Positions 8,741 through 17,103 are shown, counted from the stretch's first letter. The stretch: 21,399 bases of DNA from an uncultured Muribaculaceae bacterium (GCA_910577355.1 CAJTMY010000040.1:1-21399); one strand, 5' to 3'. The notes: a model not told the origin generated them from the sequence alone. A program made the numbers and translations.

Positions 8741-8764
8741 CACACGGATTACACAGATTTCCAC
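8741..8764. repeat. short dispersed repeat, copy 1
   Basis: A 24-base sequence beginning CACACGGATTACACAG is repeated exactly at 16635-16658. Diverged inverted copies occur at 16848-16876 and at the right arm of the inverted repeat ending at 17027. It is non-coding, and from memory similar motifs are scattered in many bacterial genomes. Confidence 0.8.
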
Positions 8765-8776
8765 CGATGTCTTGAT

Positions 8777-8834
8777 GTAGTGACGCACATATGCCATCCG
8801 GTTGAAGCCGGACGCACGAGCCGTGCGTCTCTAC
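8777..8834. repeat. nested palindromic repeat
   Basis: GTAGTGACGCAC (8777-8788) is the inverted repeat, with one mismatch, of GTGCGTCTCTAC (8823-8834). Inside are a perfect hairpin GACGCACG-AGC-CGTGCGTC (8811-8829) and a small TCCGG/CCGGA stem (8797-8812). The arms can pair in alternative ways. This architecture is typical of REP-like intergenic elements. Confidence 0.65.
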
Positions 8835-8926
8835 CTGTCGCTCTAATGAATTATATCTGCGCAGTGGCGTTGGTTAATATTTGTTAAATATAATCAGGCC
8901 GGGTGCTTGATTCGGAATATTCGTTG

Positions 8927-8934
8927 TATTTTTG
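8927..8934 (+). promoter_or_regulatory. candidate promoter of the TonB receptor operon
   Basis: TATTTTTG fits the TAnnTTTG -7 box exactly. Only a partial TTG (8907-8909) is found near the -33 position and the spacing is short. Transcription from here would give a leader of about 95 bases before the ATG at 9036; no known riboswitch was recognised in it. Confidence 0.5.
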
Positions 8935-9035
8935 AAAGCTAAAAGTGTACCGAAGCAGAGATACTGGTGCACGGAGCATGTCTACCTGACAGTAAAAATA
9001 GTTAAAATCATAAATATTAACCTTTTTCAAAATCG

Positions 9036-11786
9036 ATGAGACTTAAACTGTTTCTAACGGCGCTCATAGCGGCAATCCTGCCGTTGATGGCGCATGCCCG
9101 GACGGTGAAAGGTATCGTTGTGGACGGCACAACCGAGCAGCCGCTCATAGGCGCTCTGATATCGGCCGGCTCCAACCGCATAGCCACCAATGCTGACGGC
9201 AGCTTTACAATCACTCTTCCCGACAATGTGAACGACCTGAATGTGTCGTATGTCAACTTCGACACACAGCTTGTGAAAGTAAACGGCGACGAAGTGGTGA
9301 TACGCCTTATCCCCACGGCATCAGAAACCGACTTTTTTGACGAGAACGACGATCTGATATTCGACGAGGGCCTGCTCGAGGACGAGAATGAGAACGCACA
9401 GGGCATCGCCGCCCTTACCGGCGCCAACGACGATATCTTCTACAGCACGGCATCGTACAATTTCGGTCCGATGTATTTCCGCTACCGCGGCTACGACAGC
9501 CAGTATCAGGCCGTGTATGTGAACGGCGTGCAGATGAACGATCTGGTGCGCGGCCGCTTCAACTTCTCGTCGCTGCTGGGCATGACCTCGCGCGCCTTCC
9601 GCAACAAGACCACCGGCATAGGTCTGCAGGCCAACAACTTCGGCTTCGGCGACATAGGCGGCGCTGTGAACTACAACACCGTGACCGATGCCTACGCCAC
9701 AGGCTTCAACGGCAATGTGTCGTATACCAACAGCAACTACATGCTGCGCGGCATGGTGACCTATGCCTCGGGGCTGAACAAGAACGGATGGGCGTTCACC
9801 GTGAGCGGCATAGCCCGCTACGCCAAGGAAGGCGTCATCGACGGCACATTCTACAATTCGGGCGGCCTCTTCCTCTCGCTCGAGAAGTATTTCAACGCCA
9901 ACAACCAGCTGGTGCTCACTGCATGGGGCGGCCCCACACAGCGCGCCACCGCCACCGCCACCTATCAGGAGGTATACGACCTGATGGACAACAACCTCTA
10001 CAACCCCAACTGGGGCTGGTATCAGGGCAAGAAACGCGCGGCCCGCGTCACCGAGACATACGACCCCACCGCGATGCTCAACTGGCTCTACAAGAAGGGC
10101 AACACGCAGGTGAACACGGCCGCAGCCGTATCATACAACTATTACAACCGCTCGGCTCTGCAATATTTCAAGGCCAACGACCCCAATCCCACATATTACC
10201 GCTATCTGCCTTCGTATTACCTCACCGACGACGGCGAGCCCACCGAGCAGAGCGAGTACTATACCTGGCTGTGGAAGAACGACGAGAGCTTCTCTCAGAT
10301 CAACTGGGACAACCTATATCAGGTGAACCAGCTCAACAACGTGACCAACCAGGGTCTGCCCCACAACGACCAGCAGGGCGCGAGCTACATACTCGAGAAC
10401 CGTATCAACACCACGCTCAACCTCAAGCTCAACTCGTATGTGAACACACGCCTCAACCCATGGCTCACCCTGCAGGGCGGCGTGGCCGCAAGCTATGCCA
10501 ACTCGGCCAACTACAAGACCGTGCGCGACCTGCTCGGCGGTGAGTTCTGGATCGACGTCGATCCCTTCTCCGACCGCGACATCACCCTCGCGCCCGACAA
10601 TCTGGTGAACAATTTCAACTATCCCGATCCCTACCACCACCGAGTGTACAAGGGCGACAAATTCGGCTACGACTACAACATCCGTGTGCTCAACTTCAAC
10701 GCCTGGCTCCAGAATCAGGTGAACCTGCCCCGCTGGGACGTGAACTACGGCTTCAAGGTGAGCCACACCCAGATGCAGCGCGAAGGCCACATGCGCAACG
10801 GCCGCGCCCCCGAGAACTCGTACGGCAAGGGCAAGTGGCAGATATTCGACAACCTCGGCTTCAAGGCCGGCGCCACATTCAAGGCCGACGGCCACAACTA
10901 CATAGCCCTGCGCGGCGAATATGAGACCCGCGCCCCGCTCGCCGACAACATCTACCTGATGCCCCGAGTGAAGAACGACGTGGTGGCCAACGCCGAGAAC
11001 GAGGCCATCTACACCGCCGACCTGAGCTATATATGGAACTACCGGCGGTTCCGCGGCGCCCTGAGCCTGTTCGGCACCATGAGCGACAACGGCATCGAGC
11101 GTACCGGCTTCTACGACGAGCAGGTGAACACCTACACATACTTCGTGCTCTCGGGCGTGAAGAAGGTGTACAAGGGTGTGGAACTGGGTATGTCGTACAA
11201 GATAACCCCGTCGCTCACCGCCACATTCGCAGGCACATACTCGCGCTTCCAGTACAAGAACAATCCGCAGGGCACACATACATATGAGAACGGCCTGCAG
11301 GAAGACAAGACACAGACCGTATATCTGAAAAACTACTACGTGGGTTCCACCCCGCAGTTTGCCACCAACCTCGGCCTCGACTGGGCCGCCCCGGGCATGT
11401 GGTTCTTCAACATCAACGGCACCTATCAGGGCGACGCCTACGTGAACCTGTCGCCGGCATACCACGAGAAGCTGCCGAACCTGTGGACACAGTACCCCAC
11501 CCCCGAACTGCTCGAAGAAAAGATAAAGGAACTGAGCGTGCAGGACAAGCTCAAGAACGCATTCACCCTCAACGCCTCCATCGGCAAGGTGATCTATCTC
11601 AACAGCAAGCTCACCCTCAACCTCAATCTCAGCGTCAACAACATCCTCAACAACCGCGATGTCGTGACCTACGCATACCAGCAGGGCCGTATCGACACCA
11701 AGAACTACGACCGCAACAAGTATCCCAACCGCTATTCGTACGCACAGGGTGTGCGCGTGTTCTTCAACGCCGGCATACGTTTCTAA
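9036..11786 (+). CDS. TonB-dependent outer-membrane receptor
   Basis: An outer-membrane beta-barrel that imports a ligand using TonB and the proton gradient, 916 residues. Residues 1-21 are a signal peptide (cut after AHA). Residues about 23-95 form a carboxypeptidase-D regulatory-like domain (VKGIVVDGTTEQPLIGALIS). An unusually acidic linker follows at about 99-122. The plug lies roughly at 135-235 (FRYRGYDSQYQAVYVNGVQM, FGFGDIGGAVNYNT), and the barrel runs to the C-terminus, which ends on Phe as outer-membrane barrels do. It is the first gene of an operon with two lipoproteins (gaps of 36 and 31 bases). There is no SusD gene, so it is not a standard SusC/SusD pair. The lipoproteins probably act with it at the cell surface; the ligand is unknown. 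Confidence 0.93.
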   Translation: MRLKLFLTALIAAILPLMAHARTVKGIVVDGTTEQPLIGALISAGSNRIATNADGSFTITLPDNVNDLNVSYVNFDTQLVKVNGDEVVIRLIPTASETDFFDENDDLIFDEGLLEDENENAQGIAALTGANDDIFYSTASYNFGPMYFRYRGYDSQYQAVYVNGVQMNDLVRGRFNFSSLLGMTSRAFRNKTTGIGLQANNFGFGDIGGAVNYNTVTDAYATGFNGNVSYTNSNYMLRGMVTYASGLNKNGWAFTVSGIARYAKEGVIDGTFYNSGGLFLSLEKYFNANNQLVLTAWGGPTQRATATATYQEVYDLMDNNLYNPNWGWYQGKKRAARVTETYDPTAMLNWLYKKGNTQVNTAAAVSYNYYNRSALQYFKANDPNPTYYRYLPSYYLTDDGEPTEQSEYYTWLWKNDESFSQINWDNLYQVNQLNNVTNQGLPHNDQQGASYILENRINTTLNLKLNSYVNTRLNPWLTLQGGVAASYANSANYKTVRDLLGGEFWIDVDPFSDRDITLAPDNLVNNFNYPDPYHHRVYKGDKFGYDYNIRVLNFNAWLQNQVNLPRWDVNYGFKVSHTQMQREGHMRNGRAPENSYGKGKWQIFDNLGFKAGATFKADGHNYIALRGEYETRAPLADNIYLMPRVKNDVVANAENEAIYTADLSYIWNYRRFRGALSLFGTMSDNGIERTGFYDEQVNTYTYFVLSGVKKVYKGVELGMSYKITPSLTATFAGTYSRFQYKNNPQGTHTYENGLQEDKTQTVYLKNYYVGSTPQFATNLGLDWAAPGMWFFNINGTYQGDAYVNLSPAYHEKLPNLWTQYPTPELLEEKIKELSVQDKLKNAFTLNASIGKVIYLNSKLTLNLNLSVNNILNNRDVVTYAYQQGRIDTKNYDRNKYPNRYSYAQGVRVFFNAGIRF

Positions 11787-11822
11787 TACATCAAGAACAA
11801 GAATAAAGAATCCTTCTCAATC

Positions 11823-13892
11823 ATGAAAAAGATTTCAATATACGGCCTTGCGGCACTTGCCATCGGCGCAATGATGACGCAGAGCTGCTCGGACAACTGG
11901 GAAGAGCCCGCCATGGCGGTGCCCACCTTTCCGGAAGGCACCGAGGCCAACATAACCATCGCCGAGCTCAAGGCGAAGTACTGGCAGGACCAGGATGCCT
12001 ACGGCACCACCATAGGCACCGCCGAGGACGGCACGCACTACACCATCATAGGCACCGTGACAAGCTCTTGCGCAGCGGGCAACATATACAAGTCGCTCTA
12101 CCTTCAGGACGCCACCGGCGCCATATGCATAGGCATCGACACGGCGGCCGTGTCGTCGGCCTATCCTCAGGGCCCGGCGCTGGCAATCGACGTGACCGGC
12201 CTGTGCATCGGCCGCTTCAACGGCGCCATGCAGATGGGCACACTCGTGGGCAACGGCGTGAACCGCATCACCATGCCCGAGCTGCGCCCCCATGTGAAAA
12301 TCGACTTCTTCAAGGGCAAGGCCGATACCCTCACAGTCGACATTCCCACCATCAACGAGGCCATAAACAGCACCGAGGGGCTGATACAATACGGCGGCCG
12401 CCTGATACGCATCGACGGCGTGCACTTCAAGGATGCCGGCCAGCCCTTCGCGGCCAACGGCAACAGCACCTCGCGCACACTTGTCGACGAACAGGGCAAC
12501 CGCATCATCATATACAACAGCTCGTATGCCGACTTCGCCAACAAGCTGCTGCCCACGGGCACCGGCTCGGTGGTGGGCATCCTGAGCAACTACCGCACCA
12601 GCTGGCAGATACTGCTCAATGATGTGAACGGTCTCATCGGCTTCGACCCCATACAGGATGGCGGCAGCGACGAGCCAGGCGTGACGGTAGAGCCCAAGGG
12701 CGACGGCACCGCGGCCAATCCCTACAACGTGGCCAAGGCCATGGAGATAGTGAACACCGGCGCCGTCACCGACAAGGAGGTATATGTCACCGGCATCATC
12801 GACCAGATAACCGAAGTGGACACCGGCAGCTACGGCAACGCCACCTACTCCATCAACGACGGCACGGGCACTGCATCGATGCTCGTATATCGCGGCAAAT
12901 GGCTCAATAATGCCAAGTTCACTTCGGCCGACCAGATACAGGAAGGCAAGGAAGTGGTTGTACTCGGCAAGCTCATGGCCTACAACGGCAACCCGCAGAT
13001 AGGCCAGGGCAACTACCTCGTGAAATACGACGGCCAGGGCGGCACTCCCGACGAACCCTCGACCCCCGGCACTCCCGAGGGTGAAGGCACAGCCGCAAGC
13101 CCCTATAATGTGACCGCCGCGCTTGATGTAGCCAAGGCTCTCGCCGACGGTGACAAGAAAGCAGCCTACGCCAAGGGCAAAGTGGCATCGATCACCGAAG
13201 TAGACACCGGCGATTTCGGCAACGCCACATATGCCATCACCGACGGCTCGGCCACATTGCAGGTTTACCGCGGCTACTACCTCAATGGCGAGAAATTCAC
13301 CTCGGCGGATCAGCTCAAGGTGGGCGACGAAGTGGTGATAAGCGGCGACCTTGTGAACTACAAGGGCAACACACCGCAGTTCACCCAGGGCAGCCGCATC
13401 GTGAGCATCAACGGCCAGGGCGCACCCGAGACTCCGGTCGACGACTCGGTATTCCTGAGCGGAACGAGCGACAAGGGCGCCGAGGGATGGACTCTCACCG
13501 GCACCGAGAAATGGTCGTGGCAGTCGTACAGCGGCAAGTACTACCTCAATATCTCGTGCCAGAACGACCCGCAGACCGAGGATCTCTACGCCATATCACC
13601 CGTGATCGACCTCGCCGCCAAGGGCTATAAGAGCATGTCGTTCATGCACGCGGCCAAGTTCCAGACCGGCGGCTTCAAAGAGAAATGCCAGATCGGCATC
13701 CGCGAGGAAGGCGCGAAGGACTGGACAGTGCTGAAATTCACCGGCTATCCCGGCACCGACAGCTGGACATTCGTAAACTCGGGCGACATCGACATCAGCG
13801 CCTATGCAGGCAAGAAGGTGCAGGTAGCCTTCATCTACGGCGCGGGCTGCACCGACAAGTGGGAGATCAACGACCTCACATTCGCCGAATAA
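11823..13892 (+). CDS. modular surface lipoprotein: DUF5689-like, two OB-fold-like modules, choice-of-anchor J-like end
   Basis: A 689-residue lipoprotein. The signal peptide ends MTQSC (Cys22), and SDNWEE after the cysteine resembles the Bacteroides surface-export signal. Residues about 35-275 look like DUF5689 (TIAELKAKY, then YTIIGTVTSS...IYKSLYLQDATGAICIGID). Two similar modules follow at about 293-400 and 420-540, each starting GxGTAAxPYNV and containing ITEVDTGxxGNATYxI and later VVxxGxLxxYxGNxPQ; these resemble OB-fold-like binding modules. Residues about 545-689 resemble a choice-of-anchor J, jelly-roll-like domain (DLYAISPVIDLAAKGYKSMS). No enzymatic motif is seen. It lies between the receptor and a related lipoprotein in the same operon and probably binds or presents the receptor's ligand. 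Domain names are from memory of the families, not a search. Confidence 0.85.
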   Translation: MKKISIYGLAALAIGAMMTQSCSDNWEEPAMAVPTFPEGTEANITIAELKAKYWQDQDAYGTTIGTAEDGTHYTIIGTVTSSCAAGNIYKSLYLQDATGAICIGIDTAAVSSAYPQGPALAIDVTGLCIGRFNGAMQMGTLVGNGVNRITMPELRPHVKIDFFKGKADTLTVDIPTINEAINSTEGLIQYGGRLIRIDGVHFKDAGQPFAANGNSTSRTLVDEQGNRIIIYNSSYADFANKLLPTGTGSVVGILSNYRTSWQILLNDVNGLIGFDPIQDGGSDEPGVTVEPKGDGTAANPYNVAKAMEIVNTGAVTDKEVYVTGIIDQITEVDTGSYGNATYSINDGTGTASMLVYRGKWLNNAKFTSADQIQEGKEVVVLGKLMAYNGNPQIGQGNYLVKYDGQGGTPDEPSTPGTPEGEGTAASPYNVTAALDVAKALADGDKKAAYAKGKVASITEVDTGDFGNATYAITDGSATLQVYRGYYLNGEKFTSADQLKVGDEVVISGDLVNYKGNTPQFTQGSRIVSINGQGAPETPVDDSVFLSGTSDKGAEGWTLTGTEKWSWQSYSGKYYLNISCQNDPQTEDLYAISPVIDLAAKGYKSMSFMHAAKFQTGGFKEKCQIGIREEGAKDWTVLKFTGYPGTDSWTFVNSGDIDISAYAGKKVQVAFIYGAGCTDKWEINDLTFAE
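13080..13425 (+). repeat. OB-fold-like module shared by both lipoprotein genes, copy 1
   Basis: This coding segment and 15661-16010 in the next gene encode closely similar modules: GNATYxITDG, a FRGY or YRGY motif, KFTS, GDEVV, then NYKGNTPQ and TQGSRIVSxNGQG. Short stretches are also identical at DNA level, for example CAGGGCAGCCGCATCGTGAG. The two lipoproteins therefore share a module by duplication or gene conversion. Confidence 0.85.
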
Positions 13893-13923
13893 GAAAGTTG
13901 AACATACAACATAATCTCAGACA

Positions 13924-16548
13924 ATGAAAACTCTGAAATCATATATAATAGGCGCCATGGCGATAGTGGCCGCAGGCACGTTCACCGCCTGTCAGGACGA
14001 CTTCGACCAGCCGAACATGGGCGAGGCTCCCGTAGCCACCATGGAGGCCAACACCACCCTCGCCGAATTCAAAGAAATGGTGTGGCAGACCTCCGACAAC
14101 TACTGCGAGCAGGTCTACACTAAGGAATGGTATGCCACTCCGGCCGACCAACGCACCGAGGAGATGAAAACCGAGGGCACACACATCATAGTGAAGGGCC
14201 ATGTGGTATCGTCGGACTATGCCGGCAACTGTTTCAAATACATCGTATTGCAGGACGGCACAGCCGCGCTCAATTTCTCGATAGACTCCTATAACCTCTA
14301 TCTCACCTACCGTCGCGGCCAGGAGATCGTGGTCGATCTCACCGGCATGCATGCCGGCAAATACCGCGCCCTCGAGCAGGTGGGCTTCCCGAGCTACAAC
14401 TCATCGATCAACGGCAACGAGACCTCATTCATGGGACCGCAGATCTTCCGCCGCCACATGGAGCTGAACGGTTTCCCCGACCGTGCCGCCATCGACACCA
14501 TCACCGTCAACAGCATCAGCGAGCTTGGTGTGACCCCCGCCGAACTGCGCAAGTGGCAGAGCCAGCTTATCCGCATCAACAATGTGGCCTTCGTACCCGA
14601 TGACGTCCCCACCCTGTCGGAATACCACTCGAGCGGCGTGTCGCATAAGATTCAGGACGCCGAGGGCAATACCATCGATATCCGCACATCGGGCTACGCA
14701 AACTTCTGGAACATGGAAGTGCCCGAAGGCCGCGGCGACATAGTGGCCATTCTCGGTTACTACGCCACCATAGGACAGACCGGCGACTGGCAGCTCACAC
14801 TGCTCGACGCAGCCTCGATAATGAACTTCGGCAATCCCACCGTGCCGAGCGGCTCGCAGGGCAACCCCTACACCGTAGCACAGGCCATCGCTCTGCAGGC
14901 CAACGGCGACGGCGGCAATGGCTGGGTACGCGGCTATATAGTGGGCACCGTTGCCCCCGAGGTGGAGACCGTAACCTCCAACGACGACGTGGAATGGACC
15001 GCAAGCCCCATCCTTGGCAACACCATGGTGATAGCCCCCGATCCCGACTGCACCGACGTGGCTCAGTGCCTCGTAGTGGCTCTGCCGCAGAACTCGGCGC
15101 TCTACAAGCAGTCGCTGCTCGCCAATCCGTCCAACTACAAGAAACGGATCGACATCCGCGGATCGCTCCAGAGCGTGATGGGCACCTTCGGCCTGTCAAA
15201 CAACGGCACCACAAGCGAATTCTCGATTGAAGGCCAGACCTCCACAACCGTTCCCGACGGCAACGGCACTCAGGAGTCACCGTACAACGTAGGCCAGATA
15301 ATCGCCAAGGGTGCCGACCTCAACGAGAGCGGCATATGGGTGAAAGGCTACATCGTGGGCTCCGTACCCGACAAATACTGGTCGGGAGCTGAGTTCGGCG
15401 TAAGCTCCACATCGTCCGAGACCAACATGGTGCTCGCCCCCACCGCCGACACCACCGACCCCAACAAGTGTATTCCCATACAGCTGCCGGCAGCAATACG
15501 CGGCGCTCTCAACCTCAAGGCCAACCCCGATAATCTCGGCCGCCTGGTATCGCTCAAGGGCACAGCCACCAAGTTCTTCGGTGTGGCAGGCCTCAAGGAG
15601 ACATCCGAATACGTATTCGACGGCGAGCCGGTGACCCCTCCCGGCCCGGCAGGCACACCCGAAGGCAACGGCACCGAGGCTGATCCGTACAACGCCACGG
15701 CAGCCCTCGACATAGCCAAGGGACTTACCGAAACTCAGGAAGTCGAAGCCTACGTGAAGGGCAAGATCGCCTCCGTATCGGAGATAAGCCTTGACTTCGG
15801 CAACGCCACCTACACCATCACTGACGGCGCAACAACATTCTCGATATTCCGCGGATATAGCTTCAACGGCGACAAGTTTACCAGCGAGGACGCCATCAAG
15901 GCGGGCGACGAAGTGGTGGTATTCGGCAAACTTGTAAACTACAAGGGCAATACCCCGCAGCTCACACAGGGCAGCCGCATCGTGAGCCTCAACGGCCAAG
16001 GCGGCACAGTGACGCCTCCCACCCCGCCGGTGGAAGATGATTTTAAAGGCAACTTCAACAGCTTCAACAACGGCGAACCCAAGAGCAGCTACGGCACATA
16101 CACCAACGGCACAGGCTGGACAGCCGAGAACTGCGCCATCCTCGGCGGCTATGACGGCGAGGGCGACGGCACCAATCCCCGCTTCGCATTCATCGGCGCC
16201 CCGGGTACTCTTGCCCCCACCCTCAACGGCAATTCCACCAAGGCAGGTAAGCTCACCTCCCCCACCCTCAACGGCGGCTGCGGCACACTTACCTTCAAAT
16301 ACGGCTTTGCCTTCAACGAGACCACCGATACCAAGTTCACCGTCAACGTCCTTCAGGGCGGCCAGATAGTGAAAACACAGACCGTCACCGTAGCCAAGGC
16401 CGACTGGAAGAAGTTCACGGCCTACGACTTCTCGATGGATGTGAACGTCACCGGCGACTTCTCGATAGAGATCTTGAACGACTGCGCCGGCGGCGCCACC
16501 ACCAACAAGGAGCGCGTGTCGATATGGAATCTCACATGGACAGAATAA
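13924..16548 (+). CDS. modular surface lipoprotein: DUF5689-like, DUF6359-like and OB-fold-like modules
   Basis: An 874-residue lipoprotein with signal AAGTFTAC (Cys23) and QDDFD after the cysteine, fitting surface export. Residues about 35-305 look like DUF5689 (TLAEFKEMVW, IIVKGHVVSSDYAGNCFKY). Two DUF6359-like modules follow at about 310-440 and 446-570, each with a GNxTPYxV-type start and a (V/K)GYIVG motif. One OB-fold-like module at about 581-700 closely matches the second module of the upstream lipoprotein. The C-terminal domain (about 708-874) is jelly-roll-like and ends RVSIWNLTWTE; similar ends occur in secreted Bacteroidetes proteins, some of them nucleases, but no nuclease motif is present here. 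It is the last gene of the operon, followed by a strong terminator. Role inferred: surface binding partner of the TonB receptor. Confidence 0.85.
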   Translation: MKTLKSYIIGAMAIVAAGTFTACQDDFDQPNMGEAPVATMEANTTLAEFKEMVWQTSDNYCEQVYTKEWYATPADQRTEEMKTEGTHIIVKGHVVSSDYAGNCFKYIVLQDGTAALNFSIDSYNLYLTYRRGQEIVVDLTGMHAGKYRALEQVGFPSYNSSINGNETSFMGPQIFRRHMELNGFPDRAAIDTITVNSISELGVTPAELRKWQSQLIRINNVAFVPDDVPTLSEYHSSGVSHKIQDAEGNTIDIRTSGYANFWNMEVPEGRGDIVAILGYYATIGQTGDWQLTLLDAASIMNFGNPTVPSGSQGNPYTVAQAIALQANGDGGNGWVRGYIVGTVAPEVETVTSNDDVEWTASPILGNTMVIAPDPDCTDVAQCLVVALPQNSALYKQSLLANPSNYKKRIDIRGSLQSVMGTFGLSNNGTTSEFSIEGQTSTTVPDGNGTQESPYNVGQIIAKGADLNESGIWVKGYIVGSVPDKYWSGAEFGVSSTSSETNMVLAPTADTTDPNKCIPIQLPAAIRGALNLKANPDNLGRLVSLKGTATKFFGVAGLKETSEYVFDGEPVTPPGPAGTPEGNGTEADPYNATAALDIAKGLTETQEVEAYVKGKIASVSEISLDFGNATYTITDGATTFSIFRGYSFNGDKFTSEDAIKAGDEVVVFGKLVNYKGNTPQLTQGSRIVSLNGQGGTVTPPTPPVEDDFKGNFNSFNNGEPKSSYGTYTNGTGWTAENCAILGGYDGEGDGTNPRFAFIGAPGTLAPTLNGNSTKAGKLTSPTLNGGCGTLTFKYGFAFNETTDTKFTVNVLQGGQIVKTQTVTVAKADWKKFTAYDFSMDVNVTGDFSIEILNDCAGGATTNKERVSIWNLTWTE
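15661..16010 (+). repeat. OB-fold-like module shared by both lipoprotein genes, copy 2
   Basis: Second copy of the module at 13080-13425, in the third gene of the operon. It keeps the same order of motifs but reads ISLDFGNATYTITDG instead of TEVDTGDFGNATYAITDG, so it has diverged mostly in its first half. Confidence 0.85.
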
Positions 16549-16588
16549 CAACGAAACAATCATTAGCTTAAATTACATAAGTATGAGG

Positions 16589-16623
16589 GCGCCTGCGCAG
16601 TGATTGCGCGGGCGCTTTTTTTG
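16589..16623 (+). terminator. strong intrinsic terminator of the TonB operon
   Basis: GCGCCTGCGCA (16589-16599) pairs with TGCGCGGGCGC (16605-16615), with one G-T pair and a GTGAT loop, and is followed by eight Ts (16616-16623). It lies 41 bases after the last stop codon of the operon. Confidence 0.93.
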
Positions 16624-16631
16624 TGCGCGTA

Positions 16632-16706
16632 CCCCACACGGATTACACAGATTTCCACAGATTGTTTGTGATTCGCTCCGTTATCGCACCGTTGGTTGAA
16701 TCGGCG
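16632..16706 (+). repeat. inverted repeat, left arm
   Basis: Left arm of the 75-base imperfect inverted repeat, beginning CCCCACACGGATTACAC and ending GGTTGAATCGGCG. It contains copy 2 of the short dispersed repeat (16635-16658), identical to 8741-8764. Confidence 0.92.
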
Positions 16707-16847
16707 GCCTACGGGTGCCATATTCTTTATGTACGTCATGTCCGCGTACACCTCCGCAAGTTCCGGTGGACGCGGTTACGAGTAAATCGGCGGCCTACGC
16801 ACGCCTTGCCATCCGGGGTCTCAATTATTGAGGCCTCTCCAAAAAAT

Positions 16848-16876
16848 AATCCGTGAGAATCTGTGTAATCGGTGTG
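16848..16876 (-). repeat. diverged inverted copy of the short dispersed repeat
   Basis: Read on the - strand this begins CACACCGATTACACAGATT, a diverged copy of the motif at 8741-8764 and 16635-16658. It lies in the interior of the inverted-repeat structure. Confidence 0.75.
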
Positions 16877-16939
16877 AGGCCGATCCGCACAGGAATCTGT
16901 ATGACGAGGCGTGCCCGGTCAAGTACCCCACTCCGTTTT

Positions 16940-16956
16940 GGCGCCCGCAGGGCGCC
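16940..16956. repeat. perfect GC-rich hairpin overlapping the right arm
   Basis: GGCGCCC (16940-16946) and GGGCGCC (16950-16956) pair around a GCA loop. No T-run follows. The last four bases overlap the right arm of the large inverted repeat. Confidence 0.7.
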
Positions 16957-17027
16957 GATTCAACCAACGGCGCTATACCGGAGCGAATCACAAACAATCT
17001 GTAGAAATCCGTGGAATCCGTGTGGGG
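16953..17027 (-). repeat. inverted repeat, right arm
   Basis: Right arm of the imperfect inverted repeat, ending CCGTGTGGGG. It differs from the left arm at six positions by eye, and it ends 45 bases before the -33 box of pyrH. Confidence 0.92.
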
Positions 17028-17071
17028 ACAAACGATATGGCTGCGCAAAATTTTCAAATTTTTCGATTCCA

Positions 17072-17103
17072 TTTCGGTATGTCGGAATTTTATAGTAATT
17101 TTG
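17072..17103 (+). promoter_or_regulatory. promoter of pyrH
   Basis: TAATTTTG at 17096-17103 is an exact -7 box, and TTTC at 17072-17075, 20 bases upstream, is one mismatch from the -33 box. The ATG at 17119 follows 16 bases after the -7 box, so the leader is very short. The in-frame start at 17011 lies upstream of the promoter and is excluded. Confidence 0.7.

Larger units (their letters stand above)
8527..8926. other. non-coding region with repeats before the TonB operon
   Basis: This gene-free stretch holds a terminator-like hairpin at 8553-8587, a short dispersed repeat at 8741-8764 and a nested palindrome at 8777-8834. No ORF here has a believable start or protein character, and no tRNA or riboswitch was recognised. 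From 8835 to 8926 I see only AT-rich sequence before the promoter. Confidence 0.6.
16632..17027. mobile_element. possible MITE-like element with 75-base inverted ends
   Basis: The ends 16632-16706 and 16953-17027 are inverted copies matching at 69 of 75 positions by eye. The 246-base interior is non-coding, with further short repeats: a CGGCGGCCTACG direct repeat (starting near 16702 and 16790), a diverged end motif at 16848-16876 and a hairpin at 16940-16956. No target-site duplication is visible, and no transposase is in the window, so mobility is inference; a long-hairpin repeat cluster is the alternative. Confidence 0.5.
16624..17071. other. non-coding region holding an inverted-repeat structure
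   Basis: This gap between the TonB operon terminator and the pyrH promoter is filled almost entirely by repeated and palindromic sequence. Short ORFs across it run through the repeats on both strands and look like no protein. No tRNA or other RNA gene was recognised. Confidence 0.7.

Noticed and set aside
10314..11465. 383-codon open frame on the - strand opposite the TonB receptor
   Set aside because: Val/Gly/His-rich translation typical of antisense of GC-rich Bacteroidetes genes; no promoter or start support.
9036..16548. Classical SusC/SusD polysaccharide utilisation locus
   Set aside because: No SusD-like protein, glycoside hydrolase or hybrid regulator is present in the operon; the GH20 gene is about 7 kb away in its own unit.
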